A stretch of 58,437 bases of DNA from an uncultured Thermoleophilia bacterium (lineage in GTDB: Bacteria > Actinomycetota > Thermoleophilia > UBA2241), in assembly GCA_903862845.1 (NCBI GenBank), contig CAIOZS010000240.1, positions 1 through 58,437 of the forward strand, read 5' to 3'. Positions within the stretch are counted from its first letter, which is position 1, and each line of letters starts with the position of its first letter. Under the pieces are notes generated by a model. That model was not told the origin of the DNA. It saw nothing but the letters and a program-made list of their open reading frames with translations, and did not search any database. A program made the translations under genes and the position numbers. Positions 1 to 7,840 of this stretch are shown here, piece by piece.

Positions 1-135
1 CCCGAGATCGACCTGTGGCCGGGGCCGCGTCGGCGGTCCGGGTAGCCGGGCGGTCCCGGATGGCCTCGAGAAGCGCGCAGCCGCTACGCAGTTGCTCCGC
101 GTGGTGCAGGGCTTGTTGGGCTGCGCGGTCGGGGC

Positions 136-141
136 TAACAT
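136..141 (+). promoter_or_regulatory. candidate -10 box of the antitoxin-parE operon
   Basis: TAACAT lies six bases upstream of the ATG at 148 and there is no Shine-Dalgarno sequence between them. The same arrangement occurs before the genes starting at 1236, 30915 (minus) and 38673 (minus), so a leaderless transcript is likely. No good -35 element is visible. Confidence 0.4.
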
Positions 142-147
142 GGCTAC

Positions 148-393
148 ATGATCTCTCGCGCGCAAGAGCTTCTTCGCGACGCCTTGGCGCTTCCGGCCGA
201 TGAGCGAGCCGATGTGGCCGCTGAGCTGCTCGCCAGCCTGGACGAGCCCGCGCCGACCGAGGGGACGGCCGTCGAAGGCATGTGGGCTCGGGAGATTGAG
301 CGCCGTGCTCGGCGGGTGATGGCCGGTGAGTCGGCCGGCGAGCCGTGGGATGACGTTCGCAGGCGCGTCGTTCGTCGGATAGCGGGGGAATGA
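148..393 (+). CDS. putative addiction module antitoxin
   Basis: The 81-residue product fits the short antitoxins of the 'addiction module component' family (TIGR02574 type). It opens with a helical segment rich in Leu, Ala and Asp/Glu (AQELLRDALALPADERADVA) and has a charged C-terminal tail, which in this family wraps the ParE toxin. It overlaps the next gene by four bases (ATGA), so the two are co-translated as antitoxin then toxin. The product should neutralise the toxin and probably repress the operon. A related, truncated copy lies at 31925-32023 on the other strand. Family membership is judged by eye from the size, the N-terminal pattern and the partner gene. Confidence 0.75.
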   Translation: MISRAQELLRDALALPADERADVAAELLASLDEPAPTEGTAVEGMWAREIERRARRVMAGESAGEPWDDVRRRVVRRIAGE

Positions 394-707
394 CCCGGCG
401 GTTCCGAACCGAGCCCGAAGCCGCCGCTGAGCTTGGGGATGCCGCCGTCTGGTACGAAAGCCAACGCACGGGACTCGGCCTTGAGCTCATCGCGGCCGTT
501 GATGCGACGATCGAGCGAATCGGTCGCTGGTCCCAGGCTGCGCCTCACGTCCACGGTGTCCCGAGAGAGCTATCCGTCCACAAAGCGCCGGTGGGCAGCT
601 TTCCCTGCGGCGTCGCCTACCTCGAGACCCCGGACAGTATCCGGATTCTCGCCTTCGCCCACGACCGCCGCGAGCCTGGCTACTGGCATACTCGCCTGAC
701 CAAGTAG
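390..707 (+). CDS. ParE/RelE-superfamily toxin
   Basis: The 105-residue protein has the ParE layout: an N-terminal segment with EAAAELGDAAVWYESQRTGLG (helical hairpin with the conserved W-Y-E and GLG), then a beta-rich half ending in IRILAFAHDRREPGYWHTR, the C-terminal strand and Arg-rich end typical of ParE. Such toxins poison gyrase or cleave mRNA; which of the two cannot be told from sequence. The start codon overlaps the antitoxin stop by four bases, and gene order (antitoxin first) is the usual one. Length matches the family and there is no sign of damage. Confidence 0.8.
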   Translation: MTRRFRTEPEAAAELGDAAVWYESQRTGLGLELIAAVDATIERIGRWSQAAPHVHGVPRELSVHKAPVGSFPCGVAYLETPDSIRILAFAHDRREPGYWHTRLTK

Positions 708-934
708 CTCCCCCGACGTCGGCGTTCGGAGCACGCCCGGAGGCGCTGGGGTGGCGCTCTGTCCATGCCCGGCCGGAGTCAGGCGTGCATCACACCACCG
801 CCGATGACTGGCCGTGACTTGATGAAGGAGCGTGGCCGGTCAGTTCGTCCTGCACGGCGCTGCCGGCCGACTTGACCGGTGAAGGTGAGCGGGGTGCCGC
901 GGGGCCTCTTGTGACGACCGCCCGAGAATGGTTT

Positions 935-1051
935 CTCGGCTAGGACCGCCTCATGTCTGTTGCCCTGTCCGACGACCGAGCCTTTGAGGCCGAGCGGGCA
1001 AGCCAAGTAGCCGCCTTGATGCTTCTCGACGATGATCTTTGGGTTGGCCAT
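935..1051 (-). pseudogene. N-terminal remnant of a HicB-like antitoxin
   Basis: From an ATG at 1051 the minus strand reads IIVEKHQGGYLACPLGLKG followed by a VVGQG segment and HEAVLAE. This closely resembles the start of HicB antitoxins, in which a K-H-x-x-G-Y-x-A-x-P-L-G-L-K-G segment is followed by V-x-G-x-G-x-x-x-x-E-A-L. The similarity stops after about 39 codons and the rest of the frame is arginine-rich noise, so only the first half of the domain remains. No HicA partner is recognisable nearby. The surrounding 528 bases (708-1235) hold this relic, one copy of a dispersed repeat and the promoter of the next gene, and nothing else I recognise. Confidence 0.45.
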
Positions 1052-1075
1052 GCGCGTCTCGCGAGCAGCGAAACA

Positions 1076-1097
1076 ATCGTTGAGGGGGAAGACAAGA
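1076..1097 (+). repeat. dispersed short repeat, copy 1
   Basis: A 22-base stretch (ATCGTTGAGGGGGAAGACAA plus one or two bases) is repeated at 9404-9425 with 20 of 22 bases identical. A shorter copy of its core (AGGGGAAGACAAGG) lies at 9348-9361. It sits just upstream of the HicB relic start on the minus strand. Function unknown. Confidence 0.5.
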
Positions 1098-1223
1098 GTG
1101 CCCCGCCGGCTTCATCCTCGACGAACGGCGCCAGGCAGACGCAGTCGTCCGCAGCCATGACAAGGATGCGCTGACACAGGCAGTTCCAATCGGCGCGGCC
1201 TTCGCAGCCGGCCGCGCCGGGCG

Positions 1224-1229
1224 TACACT
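1224..1229 (+). promoter_or_regulatory. candidate -10 box of the radical SAM gene
   Basis: TACACT is six bases upstream of the ATG at 1236 with no room for a ribosome binding site, which suggests a leaderless message. A matching -35 is not evident. Confidence 0.4.
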
Positions 1230-1235
1230 GACCCC

Positions 1236-2207
1236 ATGGGCATCCGCGTCGAAGGCATCCACTTTCTCGTCACCTACCGCTGCACCTATGCGTGCGACCA
1301 CTGCTTCGTCTGGGGCTCGCCGGAGGCGGAGGGCACGATGACGCTGGCGCAGCTCACGAGCGTTATCGACCAGGCGGCCGCCTGCGGCGTCGAGTCGGTC
1401 TACTTCGAGGGCGGCGAGCCCACGCTGGCCTACCCGATCGTGCTCGCGGCGGCGAAGCACGCCCGCGAGCGCGGGCTCGACTGGGGCATGGTGAGCAACT
1501 GCTTCTGGGCGACGTCGGTCGAGGACGCCAAGGTCTGGCTCGCGCCGTTTGTCGACCTCGGCATCAGCGACCTCTCGCTGTCGTCCTATGCCTACTTCGT
1601 CGAGGACGCCGACGAGGATCGCCTGCGCAGCGCGGCGCTGGCGGCGCAGGAGCTCGGCCTGCCCATGGCGGTGCTCGAAGTGGGCGCCGCCGCCTGTCTG
1701 GACGTGCCGGGTCTGCGCCTCGGCGAGGACGTCGGCGCGATCATGTGCAGGGGTCGGGCGGCCGTGGAGCTCGCCCCCGGGCGAGCGGCCCGGCCGCCCG
1801 AGACGCTGACCACCTGCCCCTTCGAGGACTTCGCCGCGCCCGGCCGCGCCCACCTCGGCTGCGACGGCGAGCTGCAGCTCTGCCAAGGCATCAGCGCCGG
1901 CAACGTATTCGCCGGCGGCCCGGCCGGCGCAGGCGCGCCGGGCGCCGGCGGCCTGGCCGCCGTGCTCGAGGGCTACGATCCGACCCGGCGGCCCGTCGTT
2001 GCCGAGATAGTGGCCGGCGGCCCCTGGGCGCTCGCTCAGGCCTATGGGCACACGCCGCGGCGCGCGCTCTACGCCGACGAGTGCCACCTTTGCTACGAAG
2101 TGCGCTCCGCCTTTCGCGAGCGCTTCCCCAGCGTTCTTGCGCCGGCCCAGTGCTACGGCCTCACGGCCGAGCAGGCGGCCGGCCCACCAGAGGACCAACC
2201 AGCATAG
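1236..2207 (+). CDS. radical SAM protein of unknown substrate
   Basis: The 323-residue protein carries the radical SAM motif C16-x3-C20-x2-C23 (CTYACDHC) that binds the SAM-cleaving [4Fe-4S] cluster, followed by a GGEPT segment (about residue 67) typical of the SAM-binding motif. The C-terminal half holds further cysteines, including CPFEDF, a CDGELQLCQG segment resembling a SPASM-like region, and a final ECHLC pair, so one or more auxiliary clusters are likely. The segment between them (about residues 225-250) is Gly/Ala-rich and variable. The gene is probably leaderless. It is followed 16 bases later by a CoA-binding-domain gene, with which it may form an operon. No recognised pathway surrounds it, so the substrate is unknown. 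Confidence 0.85.
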   Translation: MGIRVEGIHFLVTYRCTYACDHCFVWGSPEAEGTMTLAQLTSVIDQAAACGVESVYFEGGEPTLAYPIVLAAAKHARERGLDWGMVSNCFWATSVEDAKVWLAPFVDLGISDLSLSSYAYFVEDADEDRLRSAALAAQELGLPMAVLEVGAAACLDVPGLRLGEDVGAIMCRGRAAVELAPGRAARPPETLTTCPFEDFAAPGRAHLGCDGELQLCQGISAGNVFAGGPAGAGAPGAGGLAAVLEGYDPTRRPVVAEIVAGGPWALAQAYGHTPRRALYADECHLCYEVRSAFRERFPSVLAPAQCYGLTAEQAAGPPEDQPA

Positions 2208-2223
2208 GAAGAGAGGAGAGACC

Positions 2224-2664
2224 ATGCCCTCGGAATGCGAACGGTTTTGGGAGCGCGACGCGTACGCGGTCGTCGGTCATCAGGGGAGCACGAAGCCCTT
2301 CCCCAAGATCGCCTACGGCGCGCTCAAGGAAAAGGGCAAGGCGGTGTACGCCATCGACCCGGGCAGCGGCGAAGTCGACGGCGACAAGGCCTACCCGGAC
2401 TTTGCGAGCCTCCCGGCGCCGGTGCAGGCGGCCGTCCTGGAGCTGCCCAAAGAAGAGACGGCCGCGTGGGTGGCCAAGGCCGCCGACGCCGGCGTGAAGG
2501 ACATCTGGATCCACCAGATGACCGACACGCCGGAGGCGCTGGCCGAGGCCGAGAAGCGCGGCCTGCACGTGATCACCGGCCACTGCGCCGTGATGTACAA
2601 CAAGCCCGGATTCAGCATGCATTCGCCGCATCGCTGGATCTGGAAGCTGGTCGGCAAGTACTGA
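2224..2664 (+). CDS. CoA-binding domain protein (YccU-like)
   Basis: The 146-residue product has the fold signature of small CoA-binding Rossmann proteins: an N-terminal AYAVVGHQGSTKPFPKIAY segment, a central YAIDPGS strand, then ELPKEETAAWV and DIWIHQM, and a C-terminal HVITGHCAVMY, as in YccU/YneT proteins where this last segment includes a conserved cysteine. I chose the ATG at 2224 because it follows a strong purine-rich ribosome binding site (GGAAGAGAGGAGAG). Its physiological role is not known even in studied relatives; it may bind CoA or a related nucleotide. It lies between a radical SAM gene and a secreted peptidase gene, all on the plus strand. Confidence 0.8.
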   Translation: MPSECERFWERDAYAVVGHQGSTKPFPKIAYGALKEKGKAVYAIDPGSGEVDGDKAYPDFASLPAPVQAAVLELPKEETAAWVAKAADAGVKDIWIHQMTDTPEALAEAEKRGLHVITGHCAVMYNKPGFSMHSPHRWIWKLVGKY

Positions 2665-2696
2665 TACGGTCTTGCCACGATGACAAAGGGAAGTCG

Positions 2697-5111
2697 ATGA
2701 AGAGGCTGGCCGTCGTCCTGTTCGCCTTGGGAATTCTGCTCGGCTGCGCCGCGCCGGCGCTCGCGGCGCCGATGAGCAAGGCGATGGGCGCCGACCGTGC
2801 GCCGGCGAGCGCCGTCCACCCTGTTTCGCCGCGGCTCGCCGGCGGCGCGCGCCCGGTCAAACCGTACCCGAGCTACATTTACTACTCGCAGCTCGGCGGG
2901 ATCCTCAAGTCCATCGACGCGCGCAGCGCGCGCGTCAGCGTCAGCGTCTTCGGCCATTCGGCCGGTGGCCGCCCGCTATACCTGGTCACGATCCAGAACA
3001 CGTGGGCGTCCAAGGCGGCCCGGCAGCGCTGGCTCAAGTTCGTCGCGCTGCAGCTCCAAGACCCGGCGGCGGCGGCGGCCATGCTGGCCAAGGGCGGCGA
3101 CCTGCGCATGCCCGTCTTCATCAATGCGAGCATCCACGGCGACGAGACCACGGGCGTCGATGCCGGCCTCAGGCTGATCCGCAAGCTGGCGTTCTCCAAC
3201 GACGCCGTCACGAAAGAGATACTCAAGAACGACGTCGTGCTCGTCAACGCCTGCCAGAACCCGGACGGCCGCGTGCTCGACGTGCGCCAGAACGACAATG
3301 GGTTCGACCTCAACCGCGATTGGGTCACCCAGGCGCAGCCCGAGGTCCAGGCCATGGTGAGGCAGATCGTGAAGTGGCACCCGGCGATGTTCCTCGACCT
3401 GCACGGGTACTACGACCCGATGATCATCGATCCCACCACCAACCCGCACGACCCAAACTACGAGTGGGACCTCTCCATCAAGTGGGCACTGCCGGCGGCC
3501 GAGTCGATCGAGGCCGCCATCGAGAGCAACACCAACGTCAAGGTCGAAATCCCGTACCGCGACTGGATCAATTCGAGCACCGGCAAGAGCGAGGGCTTTG
3601 AAGACTACAGCCCGTACTACACGCCGCAGTTCGCCATGTTCTACGGCCTCGTCGGCTCAACCATGGAGACGTCGTCCAAGACGGAGGACGGGGTGGCCGC
3701 CCACTACTACGGCATTCTCCAGGGCGCCGAGTACGCCGCGGAGAACCGGCTGGGCATGCTCGGCGCCCAGCTCGACCGCTTTCTGCGCGCCGAATCGGGC
3801 GCCTCGCAGCCGGTGTCGGCCGACGTCCCGGAGCCGATCACCTACCCGTTCGCCTACGTGATCCCGGTCGACCAGAGCCTTCAGACGGACGCCCTCCAGG
3901 CCCGGCATGCGGTGCGCCATCTCTTGCAGAACGGCATCCGCGTCTTCAAGTCCACGGCGTCCTTCTCGACGCCCGACGGCCGGCAGTTCCCGGCCGGCTC
4001 GTACATCGTGCCGCTCCGGCAGCCGCTGCGCGGCCTCGCCAACGCGATGCTCTGGTACGGGCAGGACGTTTCGGGGCAGGCTACCGAGATGTACGACGCC
4101 TGCGCCTGGCAGCTCCCCGAGAGCTGGGGCTTCACGCGCTATCAGGTCGACGCGGCATTCTCCGCGACCCAGACGGCGGTCACCTCCGCGCCCGACCCTG
4201 CCGGCACGGTGAGCGGCAACGGGCCGACCTACATGATCGCGAGCGCCACCAACAACGCCGTGCGCGCCGTCAACTCGCTGCTCCTCGACGCCGTCAAGGT
4301 CGAGCGCGCGGTCGCTGCGCCGAGCGCCAGCGTGCCCCTCGGCGCGTTCCTCGTCACGGACTCGCAGCCGCGGGTCCGCGGCCTGCTCGTCGCCGCGGCC
4401 AAGCTCTTCAGCATCGACGTGACGACCGTCGACGCCGGGTCCGTGACGACGCAGCCGCTGTACCGCGCGGACAGTGGTGGGACGATCACGGGGCTGCCCA
4501 AGGTGGCCGTCTACGCCGACGGACCCACGTGGTACACTCTCGAGACGCTCGGCTTCTCCGCCCAGCGCATCGACGCGAGCACCGATCTCACCGAGTACCA
4601 CGTCCTCGTCTGCGACAGCACGAGCGGTCTCGATATTCAGGCCGTGATGCGGTGGGTGAAGAACGGCGGCACGTACATCGCCAATGGGCCCTCCGGCATC
4701 ATCGACGGCCTGCTCCCCGTGACCGGCCGGGGAGGCGTGAGCTCCGACTTCTACTGGGCCAACAACAGCTTGGGCGCCACGCACTATGCCGGCGACAGTC
4801 TCATCGCCGCGGGGCTCGGCGAGTCCGGCTATACCTTCGCCTTTCCGGTCACCTGGTTCACTGACCTCGGCGCGGGCGTCTCGATCGACGCCGCCTACGA
4901 GGACCCGTTCATGCTGGCCGGCTTCTGGACAGGCCGGCCTCCGCTGGTGGACGCCATCGGCAAGCCCATCGTGGTCCACGGCTTCTACGGCGCCGGCCGG
5001 GTGACGTACTTCGGGCCCGTGACCGCCTTCAGGGCGGGCACGGAGGCCACCTTCAGGCTCCTCACGAACGCCATCTACACCGGCAGCTACAACGACACGC
5101 CGCTCCGCTGA
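2697..5111 (+). CDS. secreted M14-family zinc metallopeptidase
   Basis: The 804-residue protein begins with a typical signal peptide (MKRLAVVLFALGILLGC, then AAPALAA). A cysteine in the LLGC segment could also make it a lipoprotein. The carboxypeptidase core follows: NASIHGDETTG supplies the zinc-binding H-x-x-E, NGFDLNRDW the conserved substrate-binding N-R pair, FLDLHGYY the third zinc ligand, and a later STMETSSKTEDG segment a candidate catalytic glutamate. The remaining roughly 400 residues are a long C-terminal region with a glutamine-amidotransferase-like feel (YHVLVCDSTSG, GGTYIANGPSG) that I cannot assign. It acts outside the membrane, probably on peptides or peptidoglycan fragments. 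A hairpin terminator follows at 5158. Confidence 0.85.
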   Translation: MKRLAVVLFALGILLGCAAPALAAPMSKAMGADRAPASAVHPVSPRLAGGARPVKPYPSYIYYSQLGGILKSIDARSARVSVSVFGHSAGGRPLYLVTIQNTWASKAARQRWLKFVALQLQDPAAAAAMLAKGGDLRMPVFINASIHGDETTGVDAGLRLIRKLAFSNDAVTKEILKNDVVLVNACQNPDGRVLDVRQNDNGFDLNRDWVTQAQPEVQAMVRQIVKWHPAMFLDLHGYYDPMIIDPTTNPHDPNYEWDLSIKWALPAAESIEAAIESNTNVKVEIPYRDWINSSTGKSEGFEDYSPYYTPQFAMFYGLVGSTMETSSKTEDGVAAHYYGILQGAEYAAENRLGMLGAQLDRFLRAESGASQPVSADVPEPITYPFAYVIPVDQSLQTDALQARHAVRHLLQNGIRVFKSTASFSTPDGRQFPAGSYIVPLRQPLRGLANAMLWYGQDVSGQATEMYDACAWQLPESWGFTRYQVDAAFSATQTAVTSAPDPAGTVSGNGPTYMIASATNNAVRAVNSLLLDAVKVERAVAAPSASVPLGAFLVTDSQPRVRGLLVAAAKLFSIDVTTVDAGSVTTQPLYRADSGGTITGLPKVAVYADGPTWYTLETLGFSAQRIDASTDLTEYHVLVCDSTSGLDIQAVMRWVKNGGTYIANGPSGIIDGLLPVTGRGGVSSDFYWANNSLGATHYAGDSLIAAGLGESGYTFAFPVTWFTDLGAGVSIDAAYEDPFMLAGFWTGRPPLVDAIGKPIVVHGFYGAGRVTYFGPVTAFRAGTEATFRLLTNAIYTGSYNDTPLR

Positions 5112-5157
5112 GGTGCTGCTGAGGCGTCGCCGGTACGCCGCACGAGCGAGGCGGCGA

Positions 5158-5180
5158 GCGGCGGCCGGAAGAGCCGCCGC
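5158..5180 (+). terminator. GC-rich hairpin between the peptidase and hem genes
   Basis: GCGGCGGC and GCCGCCGC form an eight-base-pair stem with a seven-base loop, followed by CCTTTC. It lies 46 bases after the peptidase stop, between convergent genes, and could serve both. A proper U-tract is lacking. Confidence 0.45.
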
Positions 5181-5269
5181 CCTTTCGGGTTCCCCGGCCG
5201 CGCTCCAGCGCTGCGCCGAGCAGGGTGGGTGCACCTGAGGGCGCCCCCGCGCTGACCCGACTGCGCCGG

Positions 5270-6886
5270 TCAGTCGGTGATGCCGTTGGCGGCCGGCACG
5301 TCTGACGGCTGCGGCGGCACGGCATCCTCGGGCAGGCCGCGGACGTGCTCGAGAGCGCGTTCCGCTGCGGCTGCTCCCTCGCGCAGGCAGTCGCCGATGC
5401 CGATGCCGTGGTAGGCGCCGCCGGCGAGCTCGATGCCCGGCACCTTGGCCACGCCGGCCTCGATGCGCGCGACCAGGTCGACGTGGCCGACGCGGTACTG
5501 CGGCATGCCGCGCGGCCAGCGGAAGATCTCCACGAGCTCGGGCTCCGCGGCGATGCCCATCACCTCGCGGAGCTCGGCGCGCACGACCTTGGCCATCTCC
5601 TCGTCGTCGAGCTGCGCCGCGGTCTCGATGCCGGCGCGACCGAGGAAGCTGCGCAGCAGCACGTGGCCCTCGGGCGCGCGCCCGGGGAACTTGCTGGAGC
5701 TCCAGGTGGTGGCCATGACCGGCCGGTTCTCGGCGCGCGGCACGACGAAGCCGAACCCGGTGAGGTCGTGCGCCACCTGGTCGCGACGGAAGGCCAGGGA
5801 GGCGGTTGCCGTGCTGACGTACTCGATCGACGAGAGGCCAGCCGCCGGCAGCGGCGCGACCGTGCGCAGCAGGTCGCCGCTCGCCCAAGCCGGCGTGGCC
5901 AACACGACCGCGTCGACGACGACGCGGCCGCCATCGGCAAGCTGGAGGGCGTAGGCGCCGGAGCCGGCACCGGAGGTGCCGCAGCCGGCGCCGCACGGTG
6001 CCACCACCTCTACGGCTGCGCCGCCGTGCAGGCGCTCGGGGGGCAGCGAGGCGACGATGGCGTCGCTCAGTTCTTGCAGGCCGCCCTTGAACGAGTAGAA
6101 GTAGGAGCGCGGCCCGCCTTCGGGGCGCTGTGCCCCGCCCGGACCGCCCCCAGCTGCCGCCTTCTGCCGCGCCTTGCGCCGTTTGATCATCGCGAGGATG
6201 AGGCTGCGGTGCGTCCGCTCCATCTCGAGGAACATGGGGAAGGTGGCGCGCACGCTCATCTGCTCGGGGTCGCCGGCGTGGATGCCGGCGACGATGGGCT
6301 CGGCGATGCGTGCCAGCGCTTCCTTGCCGAGGCGCCGCCGCACGAAATCGCCGAGGCTCTCGTCGCCGTCCGCGCCGGCGTCTCGTGCCGCGCCGCCGCG
6401 CGGCAGCACCAGGTCCATGCCCATGCGCGCCTTCCCGGGCCAGCTCATCAGGCTGCTGAGGGCGAACGGTACCATGCGCGTGGGTACCATGAGGATGATG
6501 CCCTCGGGCAGCTCGTGCAGGCGCCCGCGCGCGTAGACGAAGCTCTTGCGGATGCCCTCGTTGGAGTCTTCGAAGCGGTCGCCGAGGCCGAGCCGGCGAG
6601 CCATGGTGATCGGCCAGTGCTTCTCGATGATCGCCGAGTCGGGGCCGCCCTCGATGACGAAGCCGTCGCGGCGCACCGTGTGCACCTTGCCGCCAAAACG
6701 TGACTCGTCCTCGTAGAGGTGCCAGTCGACGGCCGCGTCGGCGGCGCGCGCGTCTTCGAGGACGCGCGCCGCCCCCAGCCCGGCCATGCCGCCGCCGACG
6801 ATGGCGATGCGCAGCGGCCGGGCGGGGCCGCCCTGCGGTCGGGCCCGGCCCTCGGCCGGCGCGGAAGCCTTGGGCACGCCCGTCAC
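5270..6886 (-). CDS. hemY: HemY/CgoX-type porphyrinogen oxidase
   Basis: The 538-residue flavoprotein opens, after a 25-residue tail, with the FAD-binding motif IAIVGGGMAGLGAARVLE. It then shows segments characteristic of HemY-type oxidases (FGGKVHTVRRDGFVIEGGPD, where the FAD contacts continue) and ends with VPGIELAGGAYHGIGIGDC, the second FAD site. It oxidises protoporphyrinogen IX or, in the coproporphyrin-dependent pathway usual in actinobacteria, coproporphyrinogen III (then named CgoX). It is the last gene of the hemE-hemH-hemY operon and its start overlaps the hemH stop by four bases. Low-complexity insertions around residues 165-180 (Ala/Gly/Asp) and 245-265 look like loop expansions and not damage. 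Confidence 0.93.
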   Translation of the reverse strand: MTGVPKASAPAEGRARPQGGPARPLRIAIVGGGMAGLGAARVLEDARAADAAVDWHLYEDESRFGGKVHTVRRDGFVIEGGPDSAIIEKHWPITMARRLGLGDRFEDSNEGIRKSFVYARGRLHELPEGIILMVPTRMVPFALSSLMSWPGKARMGMDLVLPRGGAARDAGADGDESLGDFVRRRLGKEALARIAEPIVAGIHAGDPEQMSVRATFPMFLEMERTHRSLILAMIKRRKARQKAAAGGGPGGAQRPEGGPRSYFYSFKGGLQELSDAIVASLPPERLHGGAAVEVVAPCGAGCGTSGAGSGAYALQLADGGRVVVDAVVLATPAWASGDLLRTVAPLPAAGLSSIEYVSTATASLAFRRDQVAHDLTGFGFVVPRAENRPVMATTWSSSKFPGRAPEGHVLLRSFLGRAGIETAAQLDDEEMAKVVRAELREVMGIAAEPELVEIFRWPRGMPQYRVGHVDLVARIEAGVAKVPGIELAGGAYHGIGIGDCLREGAAAAERALEHVRGLPEDAVPPQPSDVPAANGITD

Positions 6887-7827
6887 CCGTGCGTGTGGGG
6901 CCCGTCTGGGCGGTGCATCTGGTGCTCCACCGGCCGCCGCGCCAGGTAGTCGATCACCACGTCGGCGAGCGCTTCGATGAAGATCGGCGAGTCGTTGGGC
7001 GCTACCGAACGGCGGTACTCCATGTCCAGCCCCTCGATCTGCCGGCGCAGCACGATGTCGAGGTCGTAGAGCGTCTCGACATTGTCGCTGACGAAGCCCA
7101 CGGGCACCACGAGCACCTTCTTCCAGCCCTCGTCAGCCAGGGTGCGGACCACGTCGTCGGCCTCGGGTTCCATCCACTGGCCTCCGCCGCGGCCTTTGCT
7201 CTGGAAGGCGAAGCGCCAGTCGCCCGGCACCAGAGCCGGCACGAGCTGCGCGATGGTCTGCTGTAGCTGCTCCACGTAGGCGTCGCCCTCCATGATGGTC
7301 TCGAGCGGCACGTTGTGGGCCGTGAAGAGCACTGCCCACTCGTTGACGTCGCAGCCGTCGAGCGCCGCCGCGGCACGTCTGCTGATGGCGCGCACGAAGC
7401 CGCGGCTCGCGTACCAGCCTTCGAGCAGCGGGATCTTCTCGCCGCCGGCGGCGTCGAGCGCCTCGCGGTACTTGTCGCTGGTCAGGCGCGAGGAGAACGG
7501 GCTGAGCGGAAGCGCCACAACCTCGTGGCCGTCCAGCTCGGCGAGACAGCCGGCGACGGTGGGCTCGGTGTACAGGAAGCCGTGGCGCACGCGGATGGGA
7601 AAGGCCAGCTCCTGGATGAGCCGCGCCTGCAGAGCGAGCGCCTGGCGCGCGGTCATGTCGGGCAGGGGAGAGGCGCCGCCGATGAGCTCGTAGCGCGCCT
7701 TCACGACCTTGAGGGTCTCCGGGTTCGCGGGGCGCCCGGTCATGCGCTGCAGAAAGTCGGGGATCTGCTGCGTGCTGCCCGGCCCGCCGAAGGCGAGCAG
7801 GGCGACATCGACGAGGCTCTCGGTCAT
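6883..7827 (-). CDS. hemH: ferrochelatase (HemH/CpfC)
   Basis: The 314-residue product matches ferrochelatases: DVALLAFGGPGSTQQIPDFL at the N-terminus, RHGFLYTEPTVAGCL, a central WAVLFTAHNVPLETI with the conserved histidine of the metal site, and a C-terminal VLVVPVGFVSDNVETLYDLD segment with the conserved glutamate region. It inserts iron into coproporphyrin III or protoporphyrin IX. The start at 7827 is chosen because the family begins just there; a longer frame upstream has unrelated sequence. It lies 13 bases after hemE and overlaps hemY by four. The YDLD ending places it in the bacterial coproporphyrin-ferrochelatase-like group by inference, consistent with an actinobacterial host. Confidence 0.93.
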   Translation of the reverse strand: MTESLVDVALLAFGGPGSTQQIPDFLQRMTGRPANPETLKVVKARYELIGGASPLPDMTARQALALQARLIQELAFPIRVRHGFLYTEPTVAGCLAELDGHEVVALPLSPFSSRLTSDKYREALDAAGGEKIPLLEGWYASRGFVRAISRRAAAALDGCDVNEWAVLFTAHNVPLETIMEGDAYVEQLQQTIAQLVPALVPGDWRFAFQSKGRGGGQWMEPEADDVVRTLADEGWKKVLVVPVGFVSDNVETLYDLDIVLRRQIEGLDMEYRRSVAPNDSPIFIEALADVVIDYLARRPVEHQMHRPDGPHTHG

Positions 7828-7840
7828 GGCGGCGTTCCTC

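Noticed and set aside
1-135. Plus-strand frame at the window start (15-203)
   Set aside because: Serine/arginine-rich with no motif; it overlaps the antitoxin gene in another frame. The first 135 bases hold nothing I can support.
951-2225. 424-codon minus-strand frame opposite the radical SAM gene
   Set aside because: No motifs; the opposite strand has an intact radical SAM protein. Only the HicB-like piece at 935-1051, in another frame, was kept.
3657-5996. 779-codon minus-strand open frame covering the peptidase 3' end and part of hemY
   Set aside because: It crosses two unrelated genes and a terminator and has no recognisable domain; a shadow frame of GC-rich coding sequence.
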